From assembly GCA_947259105.1 (NCBI GenBank), contig CAMYKU010000023.1, positions 16,880-80,879 of the forward strand: a stretch of DNA of 64,000 bases, in the 5' to 3' direction. Origin of the DNA: an uncultured Alphaproteobacteria bacterium. GTDB lineage: Bacteria; Pseudomonadota; Alphaproteobacteria; UBA8366; JADFVY01. The notes beneath the pieces were generated by a model that was not told the DNA's origin, made no database searches, and saw nothing but the letters and a program-made list of their open reading frames with translations. Both the position numbers and the translations under genes were made by a program. Positions 44,451-52,626 of this stretch are shown here, piece after piece (the stretch's first letter is position 1; the number at the start of each line of letters is the position of its first letter).

Positions 44451-45254
44451 ATGCAGAGACTGGCGATCTGTCTGCTCGCGTTCTGGATCGTTGCGCCCGC
44501 AAAGGCGCAGGACCGGCCGGTGGACCTGGAGCTTGCGCTGGGCATCGACGTATCGGGTTCGGTCGACCCCGAGGAGGCGATCCTGCAGCGCCAGGGCTAT
44601 ATCGCCGCTTTCCGCCATCCCGACGTGATCCGGGCGATCGAGCAGGGCATGCTCGGCCGCATCGCCGTCGGCTATTACGAATGGGCCGGCTATGGCCATA
44701 TGCGGGTGATCTCGGAGTGGACGGAGATCGGCGATGAAAAATCCGCCAATGCCTTCGCCGATACGCTGACCCTGAACCCGCCGCGGACCGCGTACCGCAC
44801 GGCGATCGCCGCCGCCATCGATTTCGCGGCGCTGTGGTTCGACATGAATGCGTTCGAAGGAACGCGTCGGGTCGTCGATATATCCGGCGACGGCCCCAAC
44901 AACTGGGGCGGTCCCGTGGTCCGCGCCCGCGAGCGTGCGGTCGCGCAAGGGGTGATCATCAACGGGCTTCCCATCGTCAACGACCGGCCCAGCCTTTCGG
45001 GCCGGCCGCAAATCCCCAACCTCGACCTCTATTACCGCGACTGCGTGATCGGCGGCCCGGGCGCCTTCATCGTCGTCGCCAACACCTTCGAGGAATTCGC
45101 CGCCGCCGTCCGCAAGAAGCTGATCATCGAAATCGCCGACCGCTCGCCGACGGCGCCGAAGGTGCGCCTCATCCCCGCGCAGCGCACGCCCGATCGCGTC
45201 GCCCCGCCCTGCGATATCGGCGAGCGCCGCTGGGACGACTACGAGGATTTCTGA
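44451..45254 (+). CDS. DUF1194 (vWA-like) exported protein, copy 2
   Basis: A 267-residue exported DUF1194 protein. The signal peptide is residues about 1-19 (AICLLAFWIVAPAKAQ), the MIDAS motif DVSGS is in LGIDVSGSVDPEE, and the second element is DISGDGPNN; the closing blocks INGLPIVNDRP and DCVIGGPGAFIVV are present. AGGGGGG stands 4 bases before the ATG at 44451. It ends with VAPPCDIGERRW, a Cys-containing tail also found in copy 3. The two copies share many residues across their full length, so they arose by duplication. Confidence 0.83.
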   Translation: MQRLAICLLAFWIVAPAKAQDRPVDLELALGIDVSGSVDPEEAILQRQGYIAAFRHPDVIRAIEQGMLGRIAVGYYEWAGYGHMRVISEWTEIGDEKSANAFADTLTLNPPRTAYRTAIAAAIDFAALWFDMNAFEGTRRVVDISGDGPNNWGGPVVRARERAVAQGVIINGLPIVNDRPSLSGRPQIPNLDLYYRDCVIGGPGAFIVVANTFEEFAAAVRKKLIIEIADRSPTAPKVRLIPAQRTPDRVAPPCDIGERRWDDYEDF

Positions 45255-45291
45255 GGATGCGGCGGGACGCGACGCGGGGGCGGATCGTACG

Positions 45292-46098
45292 ATGAACCGG
45301 ACGCTCGCACTGCTCGTTGCCACGCTGGCCGCCATTTATCCGGGCGCTGCCCTCGCCGCACAGCCGGTCGACCTCGAACTGGCGCTGGCGGTCGACGTCT
45401 CGGGGTCGATCGACGACGAGGAGGCCCAACTGCAACGCGACGGCTACGGCGCGGCGTTCCAGGACCCCGCGGTGATCCGGGCGATCGAGCACGGCATGCT
45501 GGGGCGGATTGCGGTCGCCTATTACGAATGGGCCGGGTTCGACCGGGTCCGGGTCATCGTCGACTGGACCCTGGTGTCGGACGCGACGAGCGCACATGCC
45601 TTCGCCGGGCTGTTGACGCTGGAACCGCCGCGCACCGTCCGGCGCACCTCGATCTCCTCGGCCATCGATTTCGGCGTGCCCTATTTCGAGCGCAACGACT
45701 TCGACGGGACCCGCCGGGTCATCGACGTTTCCGGCGACGGCGCCAACAATTCCGGCGATCTGGTCACCCATGCGCGCGACCGCGCGGTGGCGGCCGGCGT
45801 CACCGTCAACGGCCTGCCGATCATAAACGGGCGGCCCGGGCCGTTCGGCTGGCCGCCGATCGAGGATCTCGACCTGTACTACCGCGACTGCGTGATCGGC
45901 GGGCCGGGGGCGTTTCTGGTCGTCGCCAGTTCCTTCGACGAATTCGCCGAGGCGGTGCGGCGCAAGCTGATCCTCGAGATCGCCGGGACCGGCGCGGCGC
46001 ACCCGGCGCGCCTGATCCCCGCCCAGCTGCCCCCCGAACGCATCGCGCCGCCCTGCAATATCGGCGAACAGCGCATCCGGGGGTTCGACGACAATTGA
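45292..46098 (+). CDS. DUF1194 (vWA-like) exported protein, copy 3
   Basis: A 268-residue exported DUF1194 protein: signal peptide (LALLVATLAAIYPGAALA), VDLELALAVDVSGSIDDEEA with the MIDAS DVSGS, DVSGDGANN, INGLPIINGRP and DCVIGGPGAFLVV. The C-terminus IAPPCNIGEQRI matches copy 2. It lies 37 bases after copy 2. Among the copies it is the closest in its N-terminal motif to the truncated copy at 8131-8274 (GSIDDEE). Confidence 0.83.
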   Translation: MNRTLALLVATLAAIYPGAALAAQPVDLELALAVDVSGSIDDEEAQLQRDGYGAAFQDPAVIRAIEHGMLGRIAVAYYEWAGFDRVRVIVDWTLVSDATSAHAFAGLLTLEPPRTVRRTSISSAIDFGVPYFERNDFDGTRRVIDVSGDGANNSGDLVTHARDRAVAAGVTVNGLPIINGRPGPFGWPPIEDLDLYYRDCVIGGPGAFLVVASSFDEFAEAVRRKLILEIAGTGAAHPARLIPAQLPPERIAPPCNIGEQRIRGFDDN

Positions 46099-46292
46099 GC
46101 GGGTTGGGTGCGTTCGCACCGGAAAGCTGATCCACGTCAATGCGGTGCGGGCGCATTTGCGGCAGAAACAGGCGTCTTCTCCCGTGCCGACGGGTGCCGT
46201 GACCGGATTGCCGGGCGGCCGCGGAACGGTGATATGATATTCGGGAGTTCGGAATCGATTGGCAAAACGCAGGTTCAGAAAAGGATGATCTC

Positions 46293-46952
46293 GTGAAAAC
46301 TCTCCCCCTGTCTTTGATTGCGCTGATGGCGCTGGCGACGGCGCCGATGGCGGCTCCGCTCGCCGACGTATCGTCGCGGCCGGAAACCGTGCGCCCCGGC
46401 GCCATCCTGGTCAGCGAGAACACGCTGCCGAACAGCGGCACGGTCACCGAGATGATCCCCGCCGGGCAATACACCTATCTGCATGTGACGCGCGACGGCA
46501 AGGGGACGTGGCTGGCGATCCCCAGCCGCAACGTCCCGGTCGGCACTGAAGTTCAGTACGCCGAGGGGGCGATGATGAAGGACTTCCACAGCCGGTCGCT
46601 GAACCGGACCTTCGAGGAGTTGCTGTTCCTCGGCGGCGTCAAGATGGCCGGCGAGACCCCGTTGCAAGCCCCTCCCGGCCACCCTCCGGTCCCGGCCGAT
46701 CCGACCGCGCGGGACAATCTGCCCAATCTCGGCAAGGTCAGCGAGGCGCTTCCCGCCGGCTCGTACACCTACCTGCATGTCACCCAGGGCGGCGCGGAAA
46801 AATGGCTCGCCATCCCGCGCCGGGATGTCCCGGTCGGCGCCGAGATTCGCTACGCGGACGGCGCGCTGATGACGCAATTTCACAGCCGGTCGCTGAACCG
46901 GACCTTCGAGGAGGTGCTGTTCCTCGGCGGCGTCATGGTGATGACCGAGTAG
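46293..46952 (+). CDS. Exported NrfJ-like protein with duplicated domain
   Basis: A 219-residue exported protein with a signal peptide (residues about 1-21) and two copies of one small beta domain, residues about 46-118 and 147-217. Each has the frame GTVTEMIPAGQYTYLHVTRD or GKVSEALPAGSYTYLHVTQG, then WLAIPSRNVPVGTEVQY or WLAIPRRDVPVGAEIRY, and ends FHSRSLNRTFEE.LFLGGV. This pattern is found in NrfJ-like exported proteins, possibly of OB fold. DNA 46587-46640 and 46881-46934 is identical at 53 of 54 bases, so the duplication is recent or maintained. Function unknown. It follows the DUF1194 trio by about 190 bases. Confidence 0.72.
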   Translation: MKTLPLSLIALMALATAPMAAPLADVSSRPETVRPGAILVSENTLPNSGTVTEMIPAGQYTYLHVTRDGKGTWLAIPSRNVPVGTEVQYAEGAMMKDFHSRSLNRTFEELLFLGGVKMAGETPLQAPPGHPPVPADPTARDNLPNLGKVSEALPAGSYTYLHVTQGGAEKWLAIPRRDVPVGAEIRYADGALMTQFHSRSLNRTFEEVLFLGGVMVMTE

Positions 46953-47224
46953 GCGCGGGGGGACGGACGAGCCGCGCCACCTTCAGCCGGGCGGGATGTC
47001 GCTATTCGCTTGACATCCTGCCGACCAACCCCCACATACCGCTCACATTTCTCGCGATCGCGCGATGCGTCGCTCTTGATAAGGCGGCGCCAGTCCCGAG
47101 ACACTTTCCCTTAAACATACCGTTTATTCCGTTTGCGCGTGGATGACGGCGACGCGCCATGGATGCGGTCGCATGCCGTTTGTCGTGCATGTGCGGGTGT
47201 TCGCGGCGAGAGAGATATTTGATT

Positions 47225-48505
47225 TTGACTGAACAGACATTTTCCGGGCTTGGCCTTGCCGAGCCCCTGACGCGGGCCCTTGCGGCCGCGAACTACACCA
47301 AACCGACGCCGATCCAGATCCAGGCGATCCCGGCGCTGCTCGACGGCCGCGACATCCTGGGCATGGCCCAGACCGGCACCGGCAAGACCGCGGCCTTCAC
47401 CTGCCCGCTGCTGCAGCGCCTGACCGGGAACCGCAAACAGGCCGGCGCGCGCGCCTGCCGGGCGCTGATCTTGGCGCCGACGCGGGAACTCGCGATCCAG
47501 ATCGACGATTCGATCCGCAACTATGCGCGGTTCGTCTCGGTCCGCCATACGGTGATCACCGGCGGCGTCCCGCAGAACCGCCAGGTCCGGGCCATGCAGC
47601 GCGGCGTCGACATCCTGGTCGCGACGCCGGGCCGGCTGCTCGACCTCATCAAACAGGGCCATGTGGCGCTGCATTCGGCGCAGCATCTGATTCTCGACGA
47701 AGGCGACCGCATGTTCGACATGGGCTTCATCCGCGACATCAGGAAGATCGTCGCGCTGCTGCCGCATGAACGCCAGACCATGCTGTTCTCGGCCACCATG
47801 CCGCGCGAGATCGAAAAACTGGCGCGCGAGATCCTCGACGATCCGATCCGCGTCGAGGTGACGCCCGAGGTGGTGACCGTCGACCGGGTCGAGCAGCACG
47901 TCTACCACGTCCCCGGCTCCGCCAAGCGCGGCCTGCTGGAGGATCTGATGGCCGATCCGGCGCTCTCGCGGGTGATCGTGTTCACGCGCACCAAGCACGG
48001 CGCCAACCGGCTGGCCGGCCAGCTCCTGAAGAGCGGCGTGAACGCCGACGCGATCCACGGCAACAAGTCGCAGGGCGCGCGCCAGCGGGCGCTGGAAAAC
48101 TTCCGCGACAGCACCGCCCGGGTCCTGGTCGCAACCGACATCGCCGCCCGCGGCATCGACGTGGACGGGGTCACCCATGTGATCAATTTCGACCTGCCGA
48201 TGGAGGCCGAAAGCTATATCCACCGCATCGGCCGCACCGCGCGGGCCGGCGCGTCGGGCATCGCGATCTCGTTCTGCGATCCGTCCGAGCGCAAGTATCT
48301 GCGTGACATCGAGCGGCTGATCCGGCGGCCGCTCAGCCCGGCAAACAGCCAGGATGTGGCCGGCGCGGGGCCGCGCGAGGCGGCACCGGAGGAGGACCGG
48401 CGCAGCGGCCGGAAGCCGCACGGCAAGCCGGCCGAAGGCGGCCGCCCGGCGCAGCCCGGCAAGAAGAAATTCCGCCGCAACCGCAACCGCCGCAGGGCGG
48501 CGTAA
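47225..48505 (+). CDS. DEAD-box RNA helicase with DEGD motif
   Basis: A 426-residue RhlE-type helicase. Motifs: Q-motif region [26 protein letters not shown], Ia PTRELA, Ib TPGRLLD, II DEGD ([14 protein letters not shown]) in place of [50 protein letters not shown], followed by a basic C-terminal tail. It would remodel RNA, in ribosome assembly or decay. The start is uncertain: I choose TTG at 47225 because the family usually begins a few residues before FSGLGL; an ATG at 47159 is in frame. The upstream gap 46953-47224 contains a TTGACA at 47010-47015 but no clear -10 box. Confidence 0.87.
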   Translation: MTEQTFSGLGLAEPLTRALAAANYTKPTPIQIQAIPALLDGRDILGMAQTGTGKTAAFTCPLLQRLTGNRKQAGARACRALILAPTRELAIQIDDSIRNYARFVSVRHTVITGGVPQNRQVRAMQRGVDILVATPGRLLDLIKQGHVALHSAQHLILDEGDRMFDMGFIRDIRKIVALLPHERQTMLFSATMPREIEKLAREILDDPIRVEVTPEVVTVDRVEQHVYHVPGSAKRGLLEDLMADPALSRVIVFTRTKHGANRLAGQLLKSGVNADAIHGNKSQGARQRALENFRDSTARVLVATDIAARGIDVDGVTHVINFDLPMEAESYIHRIGRTARAGASGIAISFCDPSERKYLRDIERLIRRPLSPANSQDVAGAGPREAAPEEDRRSGRKPHGKPAEGGRPAQPGKKKFRRNRNRRRAA

Positions 48506-48526
48506 CCTGTTCCTACCGTTAAATCG

Positions 48527-48548
48527 GCGGTCCCCTGACGGGGGCCGC
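48527..48548 (+). terminator. Hairpin after the helicase gene
   Basis: Arms 48527-48535 and 48540-48548 pair over 9 positions with one G-U pair and a 4-base loop, about 22 bases after the helicase stop, followed by a short T-containing stretch. Probably ends the helicase transcript; the next gene is on the other strand. Confidence 0.55.
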
Positions 48549-48711
48549 TTAATCTTCGAGCGCTGGTTCTACGGCGCGGCTTCGCCCGAGTGTTCTTTTG
48601 GTAACCCGGGCGTAGCTTCCCTCTCGGCGATCTACGTCCCGTTGGCCCTTGCTGTGTCTCGGCTGGCGGTCCCCGCGACCGGCAGGCCGTCGCCGACCCG
48701 GCTCCGGTCGG

Positions 48712-49281
48712 TTAAAACGGCGTATTCAACAAGAGATCGTATCCTTTGGTGACCGGTGATCCAGCTTCATTGTTAGCCTCGAGCGGGATGTAACGCCATT
48801 CGATGCGCGTGAAGTTGAGGGTGATCACCTCGATCGGGCGATCCCCGCCGGACGTCATGGACACCGACGAGATCACTGCGTCCGAGAGGGTGATTTCAAA
48901 ATAGGTCTGTCCAGGCGAGCCGGTGCTGACGAAGTGAATTCTGACTTCCCGGCCCAGCGGGTCTTCCACCGCAAGCTGGCGCAAATACGGACTGGCTGTG
49001 TCCAACTGCTTGACGATCTTAAAATCGTCGAAGCTCGGCCCGGAGACCTCGCGCCCCGTATTGGCGCCGGTCTTCTTGTCAGTGGTCATTGTGATCTCCC
49101 GGCTGATATTCGCGCCGGCACTCTCCACAGTTATCCAATTCCTGTGGTCTTCATGCGTAGCATCGCCGTCGATTCCGTCAATCTCAACGTAGATTGCGGC
49201 CTCGGCCCGCGGCGCCAACACCGCCAGCGTCGCGATGGCCAAGGCCAAGGCCAGCACGGATGTGAAACCCCGCTTTGTCAT
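48712..49281 (-). CDS. Hcp-like protein with Sec signal peptide
   Basis: A 189-residue protein with a clear signal peptide (residues about 1-28, VLALALAIATLAVLAPRAEA) followed by an Hcp1-type domain: YVEIDGIDGDATHEDHRNWI, ISREITMTTDKKTGANTGREV, SPYLRQLAV and a beta-rich end LNFTRIEWRYIPL. Hcp is the tube protein of type VI secretion and normally has no signal peptide and is secreted by the system. Here no other type VI genes are nearby, so it is probably an orphan exported Hcp-like protein of unknown role. The upstream region has an AT-rich direct repeat at 49434-49475. Confidence 0.8.
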   Translation of the reverse strand: MTKRGFTSVLALALAIATLAVLAPRAEAAIYVEIDGIDGDATHEDHRNWITVESAGANISREITMTTDKKTGANTGREVSGPSFDDFKIVKQLDTASPYLRQLAVEDPLGREVRIHFVSTGSPGQTYFEITLSDAVISSVSMTSGGDRPIEVITLNFTRIEWRYIPLEANNEAGSPVTKGYDLLLNTPF

Positions 49282-49608
49282 AATCCCTCTCCCTCACTGT
49301 TTTTTTGGCGCGTGCAACGCCAATCCTTCGGGCGGCACCGTCTGAACACCGCTCCCCACCGATCTCTTGGTAGCACGAAATAGCGGCGGGAGCAAAAAAT
49401 CGGCCACACTCTCGCGGTGCTGGCGGATCTAGAAGATATGTACGTATATTAAATAGATATGTACGCATATTTAATGAGTCGCCTTGCCGGTTGCGCCGGC
49501 TCTTCGTCGCGGCACGAAGTCCCGGCTTCCGTCCGAAACCCGCGGAAATCGCCGGTGCATGGGGTTGTTCCGAACGAACCGGGCCGCGCCCGCCCGCCGG
49601 GGGGCCGT
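49282..49608. other. AT-rich spacer upstream of the Hcp-like gene
   Basis: The 327-base gap between the Hcp-like gene and the flavodoxin-like gene is unusually AT-rich for this replicon around 49425-49475. Apart from the direct repeat listed separately I see no gene, RNA or terminator in it. Confidence 0.5.
49434..49475. repeat. Tandem 21-base AT-rich direct repeat, possible regulatory site
   Basis: Bases 49434-49454 and 49455-49475 are back-to-back copies of AGATATGTACGTATATTAAAT type, identical at 19 of 21 positions. Each copy holds a TATGTACG core of operator-like appearance. It is about 155 bases upstream of the minus-strand Hcp-like gene and could be a regulator site for it. Confidence 0.6.
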
Positions 49609-50079
49609 TCAGAACACCCCGGCCTCCAGCCCCGCGGCCATGGCCGCGCCCAGTTCCTCGCAGCTTGCCGCGAATGCCTCGTCCCAGTCGCCGCGGCAGA
49701 CCAGAGGGTCCTGCACGAGGCGCCAGCGCAATCCGGTGAGGATCGATTCGACCGCGCGCCGCGTGCCGGTGCCGTCGTGGCCGGCGCGGATGTAGAGGGC
49801 GCAGGGCAGGCCCTGGGTCTCTTCCAGGCAGGGATAGTAGATTCGGTCGAAGAAATCCTTCAGCGCGCCGCTCATGTAGCCGAGGTTTTCGGTGGTGCCG
49901 AGGATCACGGCGTCGGCCGCCTTGACGTCCGCCGGCTGCGCCTCGAAGGGGGTGAGCACGCGCACCGCGACCCCTTCGATATCGGGGCCGCGCGCGCCGC
50001 TCACGACGGCGTCGCGCAGCCGCACCGTATTCGGCGAGGGCGCGTGGGCGACGATAAGAAGGGTCTTGCTGTCGGGCAT
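49609..50079 (-). CDS. Flavodoxin-like/NADPH-dependent FMN reductase family protein
   Basis: A 156-residue protein with a flavodoxin-type fold: TLLIVAHAPSPNTVRLRDAV at the N-terminus (phosphate loop), then ADAVILGTTENLGYMSGALKDFFDRI, the motif of the flavodoxin-like family for FMN binding. It may be a quinone or flavin reductase. No signal peptide. The start is at 50079 or, four codons earlier, at 50091. It is divergent from azlC, with about 115 bases between. Confidence 0.8.
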   Translation of the reverse strand: MPDSKTLLIVAHAPSPNTVRLRDAVVSGARGPDIEGVAVRVLTPFEAQPADVKAADAVILGTTENLGYMSGALKDFFDRIYYPCLEETQGLPCALYIRAGHDGTGTRRAVESILTGLRWRLVQDPLVCRGDWDEAFAASCEELGAAMAAGLEAGVF

Positions 50080-50193
50080 GCTATCGCGCATCGTTCGAAC
50101 GCCCTGCGGGCTCCCGCCGGGCAATACCCCGACAATACGCGCACCGGGCGATACGGGACAATGCCCGCGAATTCCTGCAGGAGAGACAGGCAG

Positions 50194-50919
50194 ATGAGCG
50201 AGACGAGGGGCGGAGAAGCGGTGGACGCACCGGCCTGGCGCGGCGAGGCCTCGGCGGCGCTGCGCGCGGTGGTTCCGGCGGTCGCCAGCATGGTTCCCTT
50301 CGCCCTGCTGATCGGCTTCCTGGCGCGCGAGGCCGGGCTGTCCACGGTCGAGGCGTTCCTGATGAGCGCCATGGTCTTTGCCGGCAGCGCGCAGCTCATC
50401 GCCCTCGATCTCTGGTCCTGGCCGGTGCCGGTGGCGAGCCTCGCGCTCACCGCCTTCATCGTCAACGCCCGCCACGTACTGATGGGGGCCGCGCTGATGC
50501 CCCATGCGGCGGCATGGCAGCGGCGGTATGCCTACCCGGCGCTGTACTTCCTCGCCGACGAGATCTGGGCCCTGGCCATGGCGCGCGCCGGCACGAAGCC
50601 GCTGCAGCTCTCGTACTACGTGGCCCTGGCGGCGCCGTTCTACCTGACCTGGGTGACGATGACCACGCTCGGCCACCTGTTGGGGGCGGCGATCCGCGAC
50701 CCGGCGCGCTACGGGTTCGACTTCGCCTTCACCGCGATTTTCCTGGTGATCCTGTCCGGGCTGTGGCGGGGCAGGGGCACGCTGTGGCCGTGGATCGCCA
50801 GCGCCGCCGCCGCGGTCGCCGTGTGGTATCTGGTCGCGGGGCCCTGGTACATCCTCGCCGGCGGCGTGGCCGGCGCGCTCGTCGGCGCGATACAGGGGGC
50901 GCGGGCCGATGACGCTTGA
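50194..50919 (+). CDS. azlC: AzlC-family amino-acid exporter subunit
   Basis: A 241-residue inner-membrane protein of the AzlC family: VPAVASMVPFALLIGFLAREAGLSTVEAF, AMVFAGSAQLIALDLW, FIVNARHVLMGAALMPHA and DEIWALAMARAG. With AzlD it exports branched-chain amino acids. AGGAG precedes the ATG by about 13 bases (CAGGAGAGACAGGCAG). It overlaps azlD by 11 bases. Confidence 0.9.
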   Translation: MSETRGGEAVDAPAWRGEASAALRAVVPAVASMVPFALLIGFLAREAGLSTVEAFLMSAMVFAGSAQLIALDLWSWPVPVASLALTAFIVNARHVLMGAALMPHAAAWQRRYAYPALYFLADEIWALAMARAGTKPLQLSYYVALAAPFYLTWVTMTTLGHLLGAAIRDPARYGFDFAFTAIFLVILSGLWRGRGTLWPWIASAAAAVAVWYLVAGPWYILAGGVAGALVGAIQGARADDA

Positions 50920-51211
50920 TCCCATGGTGCTGGCCGCCATCGCGGCGATGGCGGGGGCCACCTATTTCACCCGCATCGCCGGCTTCTGGCTGGTCCGCAG
51001 GGTGCGCCTGAGCGGCCCGCTGGCGGGCGCCCTGGCCGCCATGCCGGGATCGATCCTGGTGGCGCTGATCGCGCCGACGGTGCTGTCCACCGGCCCGGCC
51101 GAAAGCGGCGCGGCGCTGGTCACCATCGCACTCGCCTGGCGGCTGCCGCCGCTCGTCGCGATCGCCGGCGGCGTCGCTTCGGTGGTCGCGTTGCGGGTGC
51201 TGACCGGATAA
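50909..51211 (+). CDS. azlD: AzlD-domain small subunit
   Basis: A 100-residue protein with three to four membrane helices of the AzlD type: ATYFTRIAGFWLVRRVRLSG, LAAMPGSILVALIAPTVLSTGP. It is the small partner of AzlC in a branched-chain amino-acid exporter. The start overlaps the azlC end, so the two are translated together. Confidence 0.9.
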   Translation: MTLDPMVLAAIAAMAGATYFTRIAGFWLVRRVRLSGPLAGALAAMPGSILVALIAPTVLSTGPAESGAALVTIALAWRLPPLVAIAGGVASVVALRVLTG

Positions 51212-51317
51212 CGGGTGGCGTTTCGTCGCACCGGCTGCGGCAGCGGCTGGACAAGGGCCGGGAGGCGCGGATAGGTTTGCCGGCCCCCTGGTATTCCCAA
51301 TCAGTCCGGAGACGAAA

Positions 51318-52625
51318 ATGACCCGCGGTTTTCTGTTCCGCAACGGTACGCCCGGCAGCTATCCGGACTCCTACTATGCGGCCACCGCCAACAAGGTGGC
51401 GCCGTTTCCCGCGCTTGAGGGCGATGCGGATTGCGACGTCTGCATCATCGGCGGCGGGTTCACCGGGCTGTCCGCGGCCCTCGAACTCGCGGAACGCGGC
51501 CTGGACGTTGTCTTGCTGGAGGCGCACCGGGCCGGCTGGGGCGCGTCGGGGCGCAACGGCGGGCAGGCCGGGTCCGGCCAGCGGCGTGACCAGGACTGGC
51601 TGGAGCGCGCCGTCGGCCGCGAAGACGCGCACCACCTGTGGGACATCGCCCAGCAATCCAAGGCGCTGGTGAAGGAACGCGTCGCCCGGCACGCCATCGC
51701 CTGCGACCTCAAGCCCGGTATCCTGCATGTGAACCACAAGCAACGCTTCGTTGCCGACGACCACGCTTACGTCGAAAAGCTGCGGTCGGAGTATCGCTAC
51801 GACGACATACGCGCGGTCAGCGACGCGGAGGCGCGCGCGATGCTGGGCAGCACGCTGTACTACGGCGGCTCGCTCGACATGGGGGCGGCGCATCTCCATC
51901 CGCTGAACTTCGCCCTCGGTCTTGCCGAGGCGGCGCGCGCCGCCGGCGCCCGCATCTTCGAGCGCAGCCCGGCCGCGGACCTCAGTGCCGGCGACCCGGC
52001 CTCCGTCCGGACCGCACAGGGACGCGTGCGCGCGCGGTTCGTCATCCTGGCCTGCAACGGCTATCTCGACGGGCTGTCGCCGCGCGTCGCCGCCCGGGTG
52101 ATGCCGATCAACAATTTCGTCATCGCCACGGAACCGCTGGGCGAGGACCGTGCGCGGCAGATCATCCGCGACGACGTGGCGGTCGCCGATTCGAAGTTCG
52201 TGATCAATTATTTCCGGCTGTCCGCCGACCGGCGCCTGCTGTTCGGCGGCGGCGAGACCTATTCCTACGATTTCCCCGAAGACATCAAGGCCTTCGTCCG
52301 GCCCTACATGCTGCGCGTCTATCCGCAGCTGGCCGACGCGAGGATCGATTACGGCTGGGGCGGGACGCTCGGCATCACCATGAAACGCATGCCCTATTTC
52401 GCCCGGCCGGCCCCGAACGTGCTCAATGCCAGCGGCTATTCGGGACACGGCGTCGCGCTGGCGACGCTGGCCGGGCAGATCCTGGCCGAGGCGGTCGAAG
52501 GCACGCTGGGGCGGTTCGACGTCATGACACGCATCCCCACCCGCGCCTTTCCCGGCGGCACAAGGCTGCGCGGGCCGCTGCTGGTCCTCGCGATGCTGTG
52601 GTACGGCCTGCGCGACCGGCTTTAG
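51318..52625 (+). CDS. FAD-dependent oxidoreductase, gamma-glutamylputrescine oxidase-like
   Basis: A 435-residue DAO-type flavoprotein. The FAD-binding motif is DVCIIGGGFTGLSAALELAERG near residue 40, followed by WGASGRNGGQAGSGQRRDQ, the PuuB-type block; the end has LNASGYSGHGVALATLAGQ. It resembles PuuB, which oxidises gamma-glutamylputrescine. It neighbours two PuuA-type synthetases and an SpuC-type aminotransferase, which supports a glutamylated polyamine role. The stop lies 1 base from the stop of the convergent glutamine-synthetase-like gene. Confidence 0.85.
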   Translation: MTRGFLFRNGTPGSYPDSYYAATANKVAPFPALEGDADCDVCIIGGGFTGLSAALELAERGLDVVLLEAHRAGWGASGRNGGQAGSGQRRDQDWLERAVGREDAHHLWDIAQQSKALVKERVARHAIACDLKPGILHVNHKQRFVADDHAYVEKLRSEYRYDDIRAVSDAEARAMLGSTLYYGGSLDMGAAHLHPLNFALGLAEAARAAGARIFERSPAADLSAGDPASVRTAQGRVRARFVILACNGYLDGLSPRVAARVMPINNFVIATEPLGEDRARQIIRDDVAVADSKFVINYFRLSADRRLLFGGGETYSYDFPEDIKAFVRPYMLRVYPQLADARIDYGWGGTLGITMKRMPYFARPAPNVLNASGYSGHGVALATLAGQILAEAVEGTLGRFDVMTRIPTRAFPGGTRLRGPLLVLAMLWYGLRDRL

Positions 52626-52626
52626 C

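Noticed and set aside
47010..47039. Promoter for the helicase gene (TTGACA with possible -10)
   Set aside because: The -35 is good but no acceptable -10 element lies at 16-18 bases, so I did not list it as a promoter.
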